23,820 nt of DNA from Pseudomonadota bacterium (GCA_018896355.1 JAHIMW010000031.1:1-23820); one strand, 5' to 3'; shown: positions 1 to 10,597, counted from the first letter of the stretch. Made by a program: numbers and translations. The notes: a model not told the origin generated them from the sequence alone.

Positions 1-217
1 AGAAAAGGACGTTTCTCAAAAAATGAGAGAGCGTAATGTTGTATAATATCAACAGATTAGCATTGAATACCCAAAGGACTGTCTGGCATCGTATTCGCAT
101 ATCACTCCAGTGAGTATTAAGGTGATCTCTAAAATAGTTGGGGCTGTCATCGTAACTCTTCCTTTAGTGAAAAAATCGATTTAGACAGCAAAGCAGATAC
201 TTGGCGAGAGGGAAGGC
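1..217. other. No complete gene; possible tail of an upstream CDS
   Basis: I see no recognisable gene here. In one forward frame an open stretch from base 2 encodes EKDVSQKMRERNVV and stops at base 46, which could be the end of a gene that starts before the window, but it is too short to judge. A TATAAT hexamer lies at 42-47 without a convincing -35 partner. The response-regulator gene that follows has a purine-rich GAGAGGGAAGG just before its ATG at 218. Confidence 0.3.
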
Positions 218-694
218 ATGGCAACTGTTTCCCTGGACTGCAAGAGAGGCGCCCTTGAAGTGAGAAACATTCTCACAGAGGCATCACAAGAAAGGGCGGA
301 GTCCTTCGAGAAGAATAAGAAAAATATATTGATCGTCGATGATGACGAAACGATTCTCCATCTGCTGAAGCGGTTCTTTACTCGAGAGGGTTTTCAGGTC
401 TTCGTGGCCAAAGATGGTTTAGAGGCGATAGGGAGATTGAAGGTAAAAACCCTCGATATCGTGCTGACCGACTTGAAGATGCCTTCTTTGCCAGGAATTG
501 AACTCATTCGGTTCATACGGAAGAACACAATAAATACTGCCATTGTCGTTATGACTGCCTATCCTGAAGAATGGAGTAGCCGTGAGGTGGAGGCTTGTTT
601 TGCGAAACCTTTCGATGTTGAGGAGATGTTATCAGCCATACAGAGAATTTTAGGAGTTTCTCAGGGAGGGCAGAGAAAGGGAGGTCCCATCTAA
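218..694 (+). CDS. Single-domain response regulator (CheY-like receiver), altered C-terminus
   Basis: This encodes a 158-residue receiver-domain protein with no output domain. After a 35-residue polar N-terminal extension, the REC fold begins at NILIVDDDE. Visible phosphorylation-site residues are the acidic cluster D41-D43, phospho-acceptor D85 (in VLTDLKMP), T113 (in VVMTAY) and the conserved K130 (in FAKPFD); helix 5 ends near SAIQRIL. The expected role is a phosphorylation-dependent switch or phosphorelay intermediate; no histidine kinase is adjacent, so its partner is unknown. The last 13 residues (GVSQGGQRKGGPI) are odd: the same DNA read in another frame is P-type ATPase sequence, so the natural stop was probably lost in a rearrangement. 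The start at 218 follows a purine-rich ribosome binding site. The family call is firm, the function is not. Confidence 0.85.
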   Translation: MATVSLDCKRGALEVRNILTEASQERAESFEKNKKNILIVDDDETILHLLKRFFTREGFQVFVAKDGLEAIGRLKVKTLDIVLTDLKMPSLPGIELIRFIRKNTINTAIVVMTAYPEEWSSREVEACFAKPFDVEEMLSAIQRILGVSQGGQRKGGPI

Positions 695-761
695 GGAAAT
701 TGTCCCGGAAGATATACTCCTCCTTGAAGCGGGAGATAAAATTATATGCACGCGTGATTAA
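654..761 (+). pseudogene. Remnant of P-type cation ATPase, actuator domain
   Basis: Read in the third forward frame, these bases encode EFLREGREREVPSKEIVPED followed by ILLLEAGDKI, then diverge and stop at 759-761. From knowledge of the family this is the beta-strand segment of the P2-type ATPase actuator domain (typical form: R-D/E-G-x-x-x-x-V-P-x-x-E-I/L-V-P-G-D-I/V-x-L-L-x-x-G-D-x-I). Only about 35 codons survive, and they overlap the end of the response-regulator frame. A second piece of the same kind of enzyme lies beyond terC at 1871-2032, in the correct order along the protein. I infer one ancestral ATPase gene broken and partly deleted. Confidence 0.6.
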
Positions 762-816
762 GCGGGCTTAGTGTCAAAATCAATCAAAATCAATTAAAGC
801 GGGAGACGGAAAACGT

Positions 817-1827
817 ATGGAAACAAGCATGTTGTTCTGGTTGATTTTTTCAGCGGTATTTGCCTTTGCCTTTGTCATGGACCTGTTTGTTACCGGACGT
901 ATCAAACATAAGTTGGAAACGAAAAAGGCCTTGAGGTGGACCGCTACTTGGATATCCCTCGCCTGTAGCTTCGGCGTCCTAATTTACTTTTATTTCCCCG
1001 ATGGTGAAGTAAAGGCGATGGAATTTATCACCAGCTACATCATCGAGTATTCTTTGTCCGTGGACAATCTTTTTGTCTTCATCATGATTTTCGGTGTCAT
1101 GGGGATAAAAGAACAACATCAACCCCGGATCCTGAAATGGGGGATTATCGGGGCGATAGTCATGAGGATTCTTTTCATTACCGCCGGGGTCGGCCTGATT
1201 CAGAAATTCCAGTTCATGACCTATGTCTTCGGCGCCATCCTGATTTATACCGCTTACAAAATGCTAACCTCGCACGACAAAAAGATAGAGCCGGAAAAGA
1301 ATATTTTTGTAAGATTGATTTCCAAGGTAATCAAGATTAAACCTGATGAAGAGGGAGATCATTTCCTGGTCCGGCATAACAATACTACATATGGTACAGT
1401 GGCCCTTGTTACCCTGCTCCTGATTGAATCAACCGATGTGATTTTTGCTGTTGACTCGATCCCTGCCGTACTTGCCATAACACGTGATCCTTTCATTGCG
1501 ATAACCTCCAACCTCTTTGCGATTGTCGGGTTGCGCTCCCTTTACTTTGCCCTTGCGGGAATCTTGGGCCTGTTCCAGTTCCTGAAGTACGGCATAACCG
1601 TTGTCCTTTTCTTTGTCGGCGTGAAGATGCTTATTGCTGGCTATTACCATATTCCCGTGCAGATCTCCCTGGCGGTAATAATTTTCTGTCTGACCGTGAG
1701 TATTCTCGCCTCCCTGTTTGTTACGTGGAGATTCCGCACCAAACCAGCCACCTCTTTGAGAGATAAAGTGACGCTGGATAATTTAAACCCAAAGCCGTTA
1801 GAGCTCCTGAAAAAAAAGGAGGCTTGA
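817..1827 (+). CDS. terC: TerC family integral membrane protein
   Basis: This 336-residue polytopic membrane protein belongs to the TerC/Alx family, whose characterised members export manganese or support tellurite resistance and metallation of secreted proteins. The two halves of the family signature are visible: IIEYSLSVDNLFVF with acidic E77 and D83, and LLIESTDVIFAVDSIPAVLA with E204 and D207, both within predicted membrane helices. I count about eight to nine hydrophobic segments. The length is close to that of Alx-type members (about 320). The start ATG at 817 is preceded by GGGAGACGG. It sits alone between two P-type ATPase scraps, so it may have been inserted or retained during rearrangement of an ion-transport locus. 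I see no manganese riboswitch in the 55 bases between the upstream scrap and the start. The family call is secure; the substrate here is inferred. Confidence 0.93.
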   Translation: METSMLFWLIFSAVFAFAFVMDLFVTGRIKHKLETKKALRWTATWISLACSFGVLIYFYFPDGEVKAMEFITSYIIEYSLSVDNLFVFIMIFGVMGIKEQHQPRILKWGIIGAIVMRILFITAGVGLIQKFQFMTYVFGAILIYTAYKMLTSHDKKIEPEKNIFVRLISKVIKIKPDEEGDHFLVRHNNTTYGTVALVTLLLIESTDVIFAVDSIPAVLAITRDPFIAITSNLFAIVGLRSLYFALAGILGLFQFLKYGITVVLFFVGVKMLIAGYYHIPVQISLAVIIFCLTVSILASLFVTWRFRTKPATSLRDKVTLDNLNPKPLELLKKKEA

Positions 1828-1870
1828 ACACGATAGAGTAGCAGAGATCCTTTTCAGATCTGAGAGGAAA

Positions 1871-2032
1871 ATGATGATCACTGTTCACAAGAATACGGTT
1901 TATGCCAGAATTTCCCCAGCGGCTAAGCTAAAGATCGTTAAAGCATGGAAGAATAAGGGAGAAGTTGTGGATAGACCAACTCTCTTTCCCGGAGGAAGGG
2001 AGATTGAATCCGAAGAAAGGAGGTCTCCATGA
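1871..2032 (+). pseudogene. Remnant of P-type cation ATPase, P-domain hinge (small ORF)
   Basis: A 53-codon ORF whose residues 9-33 (TVYARISPAAKLKIVKAW, then KNKGEVV) match the P-domain segment that precedes the invariant TGDGVNDAP motif in P2-type ATPases (VFARVSPEHKLRIVxALxxxGExV). The catalytic motif itself is missing: after GEVV the sequence becomes an unrelated RPTLFPGGREIESEERRSP tail and stops. The stop overlaps the next ATG (ATGA at 2029-2032), so the scrap may still be translated in coupling with the zinc-ribbon ORF. Together with 654-761 it indicates a disrupted ATPase gene on both sides of terC. It is not expected to be functional. Confidence 0.65.
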
Positions 2033-2220
2033 CGATAAGGCCGACGGAACATCAAATGAATGAGTATTTCGCGCGAATAGAAAAGGAGATGAAGAATCTG
2101 ACAGGAGAGGGGAAGAAGAAGCATGCATCGAAAGAGGAAAGAGAGAAACGAGAAGAACTTCACATTATGAAATGTCCGAAGTGCGGAATGGATCTTATAG
2201 AAATAGATTCAAAGGCATGA
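2029..2220 (+). pseudogene. Truncated zf-TFIIB-type zinc-ribbon protein
   Basis: This encodes 63 residues: a charged, helical N-terminal region (EYFARIEKEMKNL, then a Lys/Glu-rich stretch) followed by HIMKCPKCGMDLIEID. That order is familiar from small zf-TFIIB-domain proteins, in which a first CPxC knuckle is followed by a second Cys pair (C-x-x-C-x-G-x-W-L-D) about 15 residues later. Here the frame ends at DSKA before the second knuckle. A one-base shift at about 2205-2212 would continue as FKGMKIN, which resembles the expected linker, so a frameshift is the likely cause; the second Cys pair is not found in any frame. A complete, shorter functional protein is possible but less likely. Confidence 0.55.
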
Positions 2221-2331
2221 AGATAAATCGACTGCATCAACGTTCATTACCGAAAATACCCAACCCGCGGCGCCGACAAGGAGGATGTATGAGCGCCGAG
2301 TCTGCAACCACGGAAGGACTACGGATACTGC

Positions 2332-2841
2332 TTGCCCGCGCGGCCCATGGCAAGGCATGTATTGAAGTTGCTGGTTACGTTATGCGCACAACGGCTGTCC
2401 CGAGGGAAAAGCGGTCAAAGACATTTCAGCGCCATGATTTCCCTGGAGATGCTTGGTTATTACAGCGATAAGGAAGGTGGGCAAAGCTTCCCCGTTCCGC
2501 TCATGGCCCTGATGTACCCGTCTACGCCCAATTTTATCGCTGTTGTCGGAAACCTGTCCTCCCGGAGTCTTGTCAATAAAGTTTCGGATTCACTGAGGAA
2601 AGGTGGCAGTATTCCTGTGGAGACCCTGACAACGGTCAGCTTCGTCCCCGGCGTGGACTTCTCCGATCACCTCTCCTTCTGGAAAATGGGCTACCCCGCC
2701 GTCATGATCACCGATACGGCCTTTTACCGCAACCCCAACTATCATAAGGAGACGGACAGTATCGACACCCTGGATTTCAGCAGGATGTCTTCCCTCCTGG
2801 ACGGTCTTGTGCAGATGGCAAAAGACCTGAGCCAAAGATAA
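2332..2841 (+). pseudogene. C-terminal remnant of M28-like zinc aminopeptidase
   Basis: From about 2431 the frame encodes AMISLEMLGYYSDKEG, a long middle region with AVVGNLSSRSLV, then VPGVDFSDHLSFWKMGYPAVMITDTAF and NPNYHKETDSIDTLDF. These are hallmarks of the C-terminal half of bacterial M28-type peptidases, including the Asp/His-rich SDH motif and the late zinc-ligand His in YH. The N-terminal half with the first metal ligands (HxD and EE) is absent. Upstream of 2431 the frame changes: 2372-2428 read in another frame gives WLRYAHNGCPEGKAVKDIS, a plausible continuation of the family, joined by a frame shift at 2429-2430. I see no intact start. It is a decayed gene, and the bases 2221-2370 before it hold nothing I recognise. 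Confidence 0.7.
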
Positions 2842-2870
2842 ATACAAATTTCAGCCTGCCTGTTCGCCGA

Positions 2871-2898
2871 TCCGCCAATACGACCGTCTTCTGGCGGA
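2871..2898. repeat. Inverted repeat between M28 remnant and carB end
   Basis: TCCGCCA (2871-2877) and TGGCGGA (2892-2898) are perfect 7-bp inverted arms with a 14-nt loop, in the convergent gap between the peptidase remnant and carB. No U-run follows the stem on either strand, so it is not a canonical intrinsic terminator. It could still stabilise a 3' end. Confidence 0.4.
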
Positions 2899-2998
2899 AA
2901 AACTCTAAGGTACGGGCCTTATTCCCGCAGCCACCACGGAAGGGGGAAGCAGAATCATAGATATAGAAAGTGTGTTTGTTGAAGATCCGCCACCAACT

Positions 2999-6202
<3,204 letters not shown>

Positions 6203-6271
6203 AGGGGTGTCCTTTATGTAGTGAAATTGGTCAGAAGCTCCCCGCGGCGGGCCGCACAACGATCCGTACGG

Positions 6272-6297
6272 GCGACCGGCAACCGTTTGCCGATCGC
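6272..6297 (-). promoter_or_regulatory. Hairpin in the carB 5' leader
   Basis: On the minus strand, GCGATCGGCAA, a tetraloop ACGG, and TTGCCGGTCGC form an 11-bp stem (one G-U pair) about 70 nt before the carB start and downstream of the predicted promoter. No U-run follows it, so it is not a terminator by itself. A pyrimidine-responsive role is possible but is only a guess. Confidence 0.4.
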
Positions 6298-6322
6298 AGA
6301 GAATCTATTATTAACCGGCGGG

Positions 6323-6351
6323 AGGATACGAAGGATCGACTCACATGTCAA
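6323..6351 (-). promoter_or_regulatory. Candidate sigma-70 promoter of carB
   Basis: On the minus strand, TTGACA (6351-6346) is separated by exactly 17 bp from TATCCT (6328-6323). The -35 is a perfect match and the -10 matches four of six. Transcription would start near 6316, giving a leader of about 114 nt that includes the hairpin at 6272-6297. Confidence 0.55.
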
Positions 6352-6731
6352 CAAATTTCTATCCATACGCCTTGCCTGTCCCTGTCTCCTATGACGGCAA
6401 ATTTTTTCACCCGTGATCACTTTTTTCTGTTGATTTCCATTTGACAGCTATAATTTCTTGTGAAATGGTGTTCTCGCGGTAGGAACAAATTTCAGCAGCC
6501 AAAGATATCCGCTTTCGGATCGTTTACGTGATGTTCGGCGGGCCATGTCAACCGCTTCAAGTGTCAGAGGATAAACAGCTCTCGTTGAGGGCTACCCCAT
6601 CGTCGAACGGTTCAACTTAAAGCTTCACAGCACCGGCTTCGGGGAATTTTCCCGGAGAGATTAAAGTGGCTTTGGTGGCGCGGATTCTGGATTATGTTAT
6701 TAACTACTTTAACCCTTAAAGGAGGTAGGAA
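6352..6731 (+). promoter_or_regulatory. Non-coding control region upstream of cstA
   Basis: About 380 bases between the carB promoter and cstA hold no gene I can support. A TATAAT hexamer lies at 6449-6454 beside a TTGACA at 6441-6446, but the two are only 2 bp apart and cannot serve one promoter; the TATAAT alone is a weak plus-strand candidate. A GGGAATTTTCCC palindrome lies near 6639-6650. The cstA ribosome binding site AAAGGAGG, just before the ATG at 6732, is strong. Carbon-starvation control is expected for this gene family, but I cannot identify an operator. Confidence 0.3.
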
Positions 6732-8462
6732 ATGACAACATTAATTATCGTCATCGGTTTTCTGCTTTATCTGATCCTTTACTTCGTTTACGGCAAAAAG
6801 ATCGAAAGGGATGTCATAATGGCCTCGGACAGCAACGAGGCCCCATCCAAGCGCCTTTACGACGGCGTGGACTACATTGCCGCCAGAAAGGAAGTTCTTC
6901 TCGGACATCACTTTGCGTCCATCGCCGGCGCCGCACCCATCGTGGGCCCCGCTATTGCCATCTGCTGGGGCTGGCTTCCCGGGCTCTTGTGGGTATGGTT
7001 CGGCAATATCTTTATCGGCGCCGTTCATGACTACCTGGCCCTGATGGCATCCGTAAGGTATGATGGAAAGTCCATACAGTTTGTTGCCAAGGATATTATG
7101 GGCAAGAGAACGGGCGTTGCCTTTTACTGGATCGTGTTCTTCCTCCTTATCCTCGTCGTGGCCGCTTTTGCCGCCATTGTCGGCGGGATGTTTGTCGGGA
7201 AGGACGGCGGCGCCATCGCTTCATCCTATCTCCTTAAGATCATAGCGGCCCTTATCCTTGGAGTTTTACTGTACAGGGTAAAGATGAACTTCGTCGCTGC
7301 CACGGTCATCGGCATTATCATGCTGGCTGGTGCATTGGCACTGGGTGTCATGTTCCCGATCACGGCCAGCAAGATCACATGGATGTGGGTGTTTTTCTTC
7401 TATATCATCATCGCTGCCGCCATCCCCGTCAATGTCCTGCTTCAACCGAGAGATTACCTCAACTCATGGCTCCTCTATGCAGGCCTCGTCCTCGGTTTTC
7501 TCGGCGCAGTCTTCGCGTTCAGGGGCTTCGAAGTTCCCGTTGCGACCACTTTTGCGCCGATACTTATGGGCGGCAAGCCCACGCCTTTCTGGCCGGCCAT
7601 TCCTCTGGTCATCGCCTGCGGCTCCCTTTCGGGATTCCATTCACTCGTGGCGTCGGGCACCACGTCCAAACAGCTTGAAAAGGAGACCGACGGACTCCTG
7701 ATCGGGTACGGCGCCATGTTCATGGAAGGTTTCCTTTCCACCATCGTCATTGTCTCCATCGCCGGTTTCGGATATACCGCCCTGAAGAATGCAGGCGTTA
7801 CAGCGGAACTGCTGAATGCAGGCAATTGGGGGGCGGCGTTTACCAAGGCATCGGCATCGGTGAAACTGGGCGGCCCCAATCTCTTCGTCCAGTCCTATGC
7901 CGATATGGTCAATGCCACCTGGCTCAGTTTTATTCCGGTACAATATGTCAAGGTCCTTGCCGGCATGTGGGTGGCCTCTTTTGCGATGACGACGCTCGAT
8001 ACGACCAACCGGCTTGCCCGGTACTGCATCTCTGAGATGGCGCTTCCCCTGAAGGAGAGCGCTGCCGGCGTATACAATTTCCTTACAAATCGCTGGATCG
8101 CCTCCATTATCCCCGCAGCCATCGGAATCTACCTCGGCGCAAGCGGAAACTGGCTGATTCTGTGGGGTTCCTTCGGGGCAGCGAATCAGTTGATCGCCGC
8201 CATTGCACTCATGACCGGCGCAGGCTTCGTGGCGAAGAAACTGAAATCGAAATTTGCCAACGTTGCCGTCATCCCGGCGTTGCTCCTCTGGATTACGGTG
8301 ACCTGCGGCACTGCCTGGTTCATCATCGTTATTGTGCCCGGCGACATTGCCGCAAAACCGGTTCCCGGCTGGACTGTGATGATCATATCGATCGTGTTGC
8401 TCGTCTTGAACTTTGTGTTCATCTACGATTTCATCAAGTCGAAGGCATACAAGGTTGATTAA
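6732..8462 (+). CDS. cstA: CstA family carbon-starvation / pyruvate-peptide transporter
   Basis: This 576-residue inner-membrane transporter belongs to the CstA family, induced on carbon starvation in other bacteria and linked there to uptake of peptides or pyruvate. Recognisable blocks include RKEVLLGHHFASIAGAAPIV near residue 52, then GPAIAICWGWLPG and WVWFGNIFIGAVHDY, followed later by FHSLVASGTTSKQ and TTLDTTNRLARYC. I count roughly 15 hydrophobic segments through to the C-terminus. At 576 residues it is the shorter form (Escherichia coli CstA is about 700). The ATG has an excellent ribosome binding site (AAAGGAGGTAGGAA). It is divergent from carB, and 78 bp with a strong hairpin separate it from the next genes, so it may be transcribed alone. 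The family call is secure; the substrate is inferred. Confidence 0.93.
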   Translation: MTTLIIVIGFLLYLILYFVYGKKIERDVIMASDSNEAPSKRLYDGVDYIAARKEVLLGHHFASIAGAAPIVGPAIAICWGWLPGLLWVWFGNIFIGAVHDYLALMASVRYDGKSIQFVAKDIMGKRTGVAFYWIVFFLLILVVAAFAAIVGGMFVGKDGGAIASSYLLKIIAALILGVLLYRVKMNFVAATVIGIIMLAGALALGVMFPITASKITWMWVFFFYIIIAAAIPVNVLLQPRDYLNSWLLYAGLVLGFLGAVFAFRGFEVPVATTFAPILMGGKPTPFWPAIPLVIACGSLSGFHSLVASGTTSKQLEKETDGLLIGYGAMFMEGFLSTIVIVSIAGFGYTALKNAGVTAELLNAGNWGAAFTKASASVKLGGPNLFVQSYADMVNATWLSFIPVQYVKVLAGMWVASFAMTTLDTTNRLARYCISEMALPLKESAAGVYNFLTNRWIASIIPAAIGIYLGASGNWLILWGSFGAANQLIAAIALMTGAGFVAKKLKSKFANVAVIPALLLWITVTCGTAWFIIVIVPGDIAAKPVPGWTVMIISIVLLVLNFVFIYDFIKSKAYKVD

Positions 8463-8479
8463 CCTTTGTTCATGATCAC

Positions 8480-8513
8480 TGCCGGTGCGGGGCGCAACCG
8501 TCCCGCACCGGCA
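8480..8513 (+). terminator. Strong hairpin after cstA, no U-run
   Basis: TGCCGGTGCGGG (8480-8491) and CCCGCACCGGCA (8502-8513) are perfect 12-bp inverted arms around a 10-nt loop, 18 bases after the cstA stop. The stem is GC-rich and very stable but is followed by CAATTAC rather than a U-run. It may stabilise the cstA 3' end or attenuate read-through into the next genes; it is not a textbook intrinsic terminator. Confidence 0.5.
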
Positions 8514-8540
8514 CAATTACAAGAAGCTAAAAGCCGCCTG

Positions 8541-8822
8541 ATGGGATTTTCAATTCTCGATAGATTGCGCCGCATTTTATCCGCCTTTGATACGTCACAT
8601 CGCGAGCAGGCCCTTTCCCTCACGGTAGTGGAGATGGAAGAGCTGGAAAATATTTTTACCCTCCTTCTTCTCGGATCATTTGTGGGGTTCCCTTCCCCGC
8701 CATCCTTTCTTGCAATTGAACTTTTGCCTTTTATGGAAAAGGAGCTTGCCGTGTTGAACAAAAGGGCAAAAGACTCCGGAGATATGCTCGCAGAGATGTG
8801 CGGAACACTGGGAATAGACTAA
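8541..8822 (+). CDS. Small protein of unknown function upstream of ArsA-like ATPase
   Basis: I do not recognise this family. From the ATG at 8541 it encodes 93 residues, beginning MGFSILDRLRRILSAF. An earlier in-frame start at 8466 would place the cstA hairpin inside the coding region, so I prefer 8541, although its ribosome binding site is weak. The sequence is largely helical, with a central hydrophobic patch (IFTLLLLGSFVGFPSPPSFL) too short and Pro-broken for a clear membrane helix, and a C-terminal amphipathic region. The stop TAA is one base before the ATG of the ArsA-like ATPase, which implies translational coupling and a shared task. It could be a partner or client adaptor of that ATPase; that is inference from position only. 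Confidence 0.6.
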   Translation: MGFSILDRLRRILSAFDTSHREQALSLTVVEMEELENIFTLLLLGSFVGFPSPPSFLAIELLPFMEKELAVLNKRAKDSGDMLAEMCGTLGID

Positions 8823-8823
8823 G

Positions 8824-9750
8824 ATGAAAACACTTTTCGTGACGGGTAAGGGGGGTGTGGGAAAGTCGACGCTGTCCGCTGCAATGGCATGGCAACTTTC
8901 TCAGCAGTATCGAGTATTGATAGTCTCCCTCGATCCCGCCCATAATCTCGGCGACATATTCAATATGACGCTGAAAGACAAAAAGACACGATATACAGAC
9001 ACCCTCTACCTGAAGGAGATCGATCTCAAGAAACTGACGAAGGAATATTTGAAGAAGGAGATCGATATCCTTTCGAGCTCCTATAAGTATCTCCAGGTGC
9101 TCAACCTGGACAACTACTTTTCCGTTTTAAAATACTCGCCCGGTATCGAGGAATATGCATTATTAACGAGCATCGAAAAGACCATCCGGGAGGAGAAGGA
9201 TTTCGACTACATCGTATTTGACACACCTCCCACGGGACTGACGCTGAGATTCCTTGCCCTGCCGAAGATCACGATAACCTGGGTGGAGAGGCTGATCACG
9301 ATCCGACAACAGATTCTGAAGAAACGGTACACGATTCACCGAATACGGGGTTCCCTGAGTGATTCGGAGACAGTCTTGGACTACGATGAACAAAGCGACA
9401 GGGTGCTGACGCGACTCCATGACCTTCACCAGACCTATGAAGAGCTGAACAAAAAATTACAGGGACCGGATACCTATATATGTTTGGTGTTCAATCCCGA
9501 CATTCTCTCGCTGAAGGAGTCGGCGCGGCTCATCGAAGGGCTGAAGGACCTGAAATTGCCCCTGCGCCTTCTGATCAACAACAAGGTGACTGTCGAAAAC
9601 ATAATAATGGCGGAAAAGGTGGAAGTGTCTATGACGAGTATGGTAAAGAATATTCCACTTGAACGGGTCCCCCTTGCAGGGGGGATTTTCAATGAAAAAA
9701 CGTCGACCCTATATCATATTGAGAAAGACTTAACACAGCATTTACGTTAA
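8824..9750 (+). CDS. ArsA/Get3-family ATPase
   Basis: This 308-residue single-domain P-loop ATPase belongs to the ArsA/Get3 (TRC40) branch of the deviant-Walker family. The P-loop GKGGVGKST (residues 8-16) carries both the signature K9 and the Walker K14. Switch I reads DPAHNLGD (37-44) and switch II reads DTPPTGLTLRFLALP from D133, close to the family forms DPAHSLSD and DTAPTGHTLRLLxLP. Only one cysteine is evident, so the arsenite-binding Cys triad of ArsA and the CxxC zinc site of Get3 are both absent. No arsenic genes are nearby. It is probably cytosolic and may work on a membrane protein or complex together with its two neighbours. It lies 1 bp after the small ORF and 19 bp before the membrane-anchored ORF, consistent with one operon. 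The family is firm; the role is unknown. Confidence 0.9.
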   Translation: MKTLFVTGKGGVGKSTLSAAMAWQLSQQYRVLIVSLDPAHNLGDIFNMTLKDKKTRYTDTLYLKEIDLKKLTKEYLKKEIDILSSSYKYLQVLNLDNYFSVLKYSPGIEEYALLTSIEKTIREEKDFDYIVFDTPPTGLTLRFLALPKITITWVERLITIRQQILKKRYTIHRIRGSLSDSETVLDYDEQSDRVLTRLHDLHQTYEELNKKLQGPDTYICLVFNPDILSLKESARLIEGLKDLKLPLRLLINNKVTVENIIMAEKVEVSMTSMVKNIPLERVPLAGGIFNEKTSTLYHIEKDLTQHLR

Positions 9751-9769
9751 CAAAGGTTAAAGGCGCACG

Positions 9770-10456
9770 ATGTTTCAACACGAATATATTGTCACGCAAC
9801 CGGTTTTCTTCCTCTTTGTCGCCTTTTCTTTTCTCCTTACCGCAGGATACCTCTGGGGGAGGAGACAAAATAAAAAAATCTTTCAAGCGATATTCAAAGA
9901 TCTGATGGATGTGATACGACCCGATGATCAGACCTTTACCAATATCGGAGGCGCTATCGGTTACCATGCCAAGCTCCTTGTAAAGAAGAAGGGCGCGCTG
10001 CTGTCGCAGGTCGATGCAACGATAACCCTCCTTCCCCGTCACTCATTGCTCTATCTTCCCATATCCAAAATAATACGTAAATATGACAGGCTGTTTATAA
10101 CATTATACCTGAAACACCCTTTCCCGGAAGAGAGCCACCTGATAGAAGCGAAATATAACGGGTTCAGGGGGTCAAAAATAGACAATGCCGATCGGCTAAC
10201 CCGGGAAGATGTAAAGTGGGGGAAATTTGATTTCCATATGTATTGCCAAAACATGGCAATGCGCGATCATTTCGCAAGGCTGATGAAGAAAAATCCCGAC
10301 CCCGGCACCATAAGACATATCGCATTTGTTCCCCACCAGAAAAAGATCTTCATCTTCATGATACCCCAAAAGGGGAGTGTGGCACGGTATCTGGCCCCCG
10401 TTTACCAGTGGTTGCCTTCCGTCTTCCCAAAAGGGTCTGAGGTCGGTCGTCAATAG
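9770..10456 (+). CDS. Membrane-anchored protein of unknown function
   Basis: I do not recognise this 228-residue protein. A single hydrophobic segment (residues about 11-29, VFFLFVAFSFLLTAGYLWG) followed by RRQNKK predicts an N-terminal anchor with a cytoplasmic C-terminal domain by the positive-inside rule. The soluble part has many beta-like stretches (AKLLVKKKGALLSQVDATIT, then LLPRHSLLYLPISKI) and a later IRHIAFVPHQKKIFIFMIP segment; no catalytic motif stands out. It follows the ArsA-like ATPase by 19 bp on the same strand. An anchored cytosolic domain next to a Get3-like ATPase suggests a membrane receptor or docking partner, but that is inference. No clear terminator follows; a GGC-CGCCA / TGGC-GCC imperfect hairpin lies just after the stop. 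Confidence 0.75.
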   Translation: MFQHEYIVTQPVFFLFVAFSFLLTAGYLWGRRQNKKIFQAIFKDLMDVIRPDDQTFTNIGGAIGYHAKLLVKKKGALLSQVDATITLLPRHSLLYLPISKIIRKYDRLFITLYLKHPFPEESHLIEAKYNGFRGSKIDNADRLTREDVKWGKFDFHMYCQNMAMRDHFARLMKKNPDPGTIRHIAFVPHQKKIFIFMIPQKGSVARYLAPVYQWLPSVFPKGSEVGRQ

Positions 10457-10597
10457 TGGCCGCCAAATATTTCATGGCGCCTGTCTATTTAAAATGGTGT
10501 GACTATTTTCCGGCAACGGTGAAAGATCCGGCGGTGTCATCCACTACGGCGTTTTTACATCCCCTACGCTTTCCATGATTACTTTTTTTTGCTCACT

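Noticed and set aside
6676..6691. Sigma-54 promoter before cstA
   Set aside because: TGGCGCGGATTCTGGA has the -24 GG but lacks the TGC required at -12, so the match is not good enough.
7641..8516. 291-codon minus-strand ORF opposite cstA
   Set aside because: A shadow of the cstA frame with no family features.
8824..9750. Arsenite-pump ATPase (ArsA proper)
   Set aside because: It has one ATPase half only, no Cys triad, and no arsB, arsD or arsR nearby, so a general ArsA/Get3-like call is safer.
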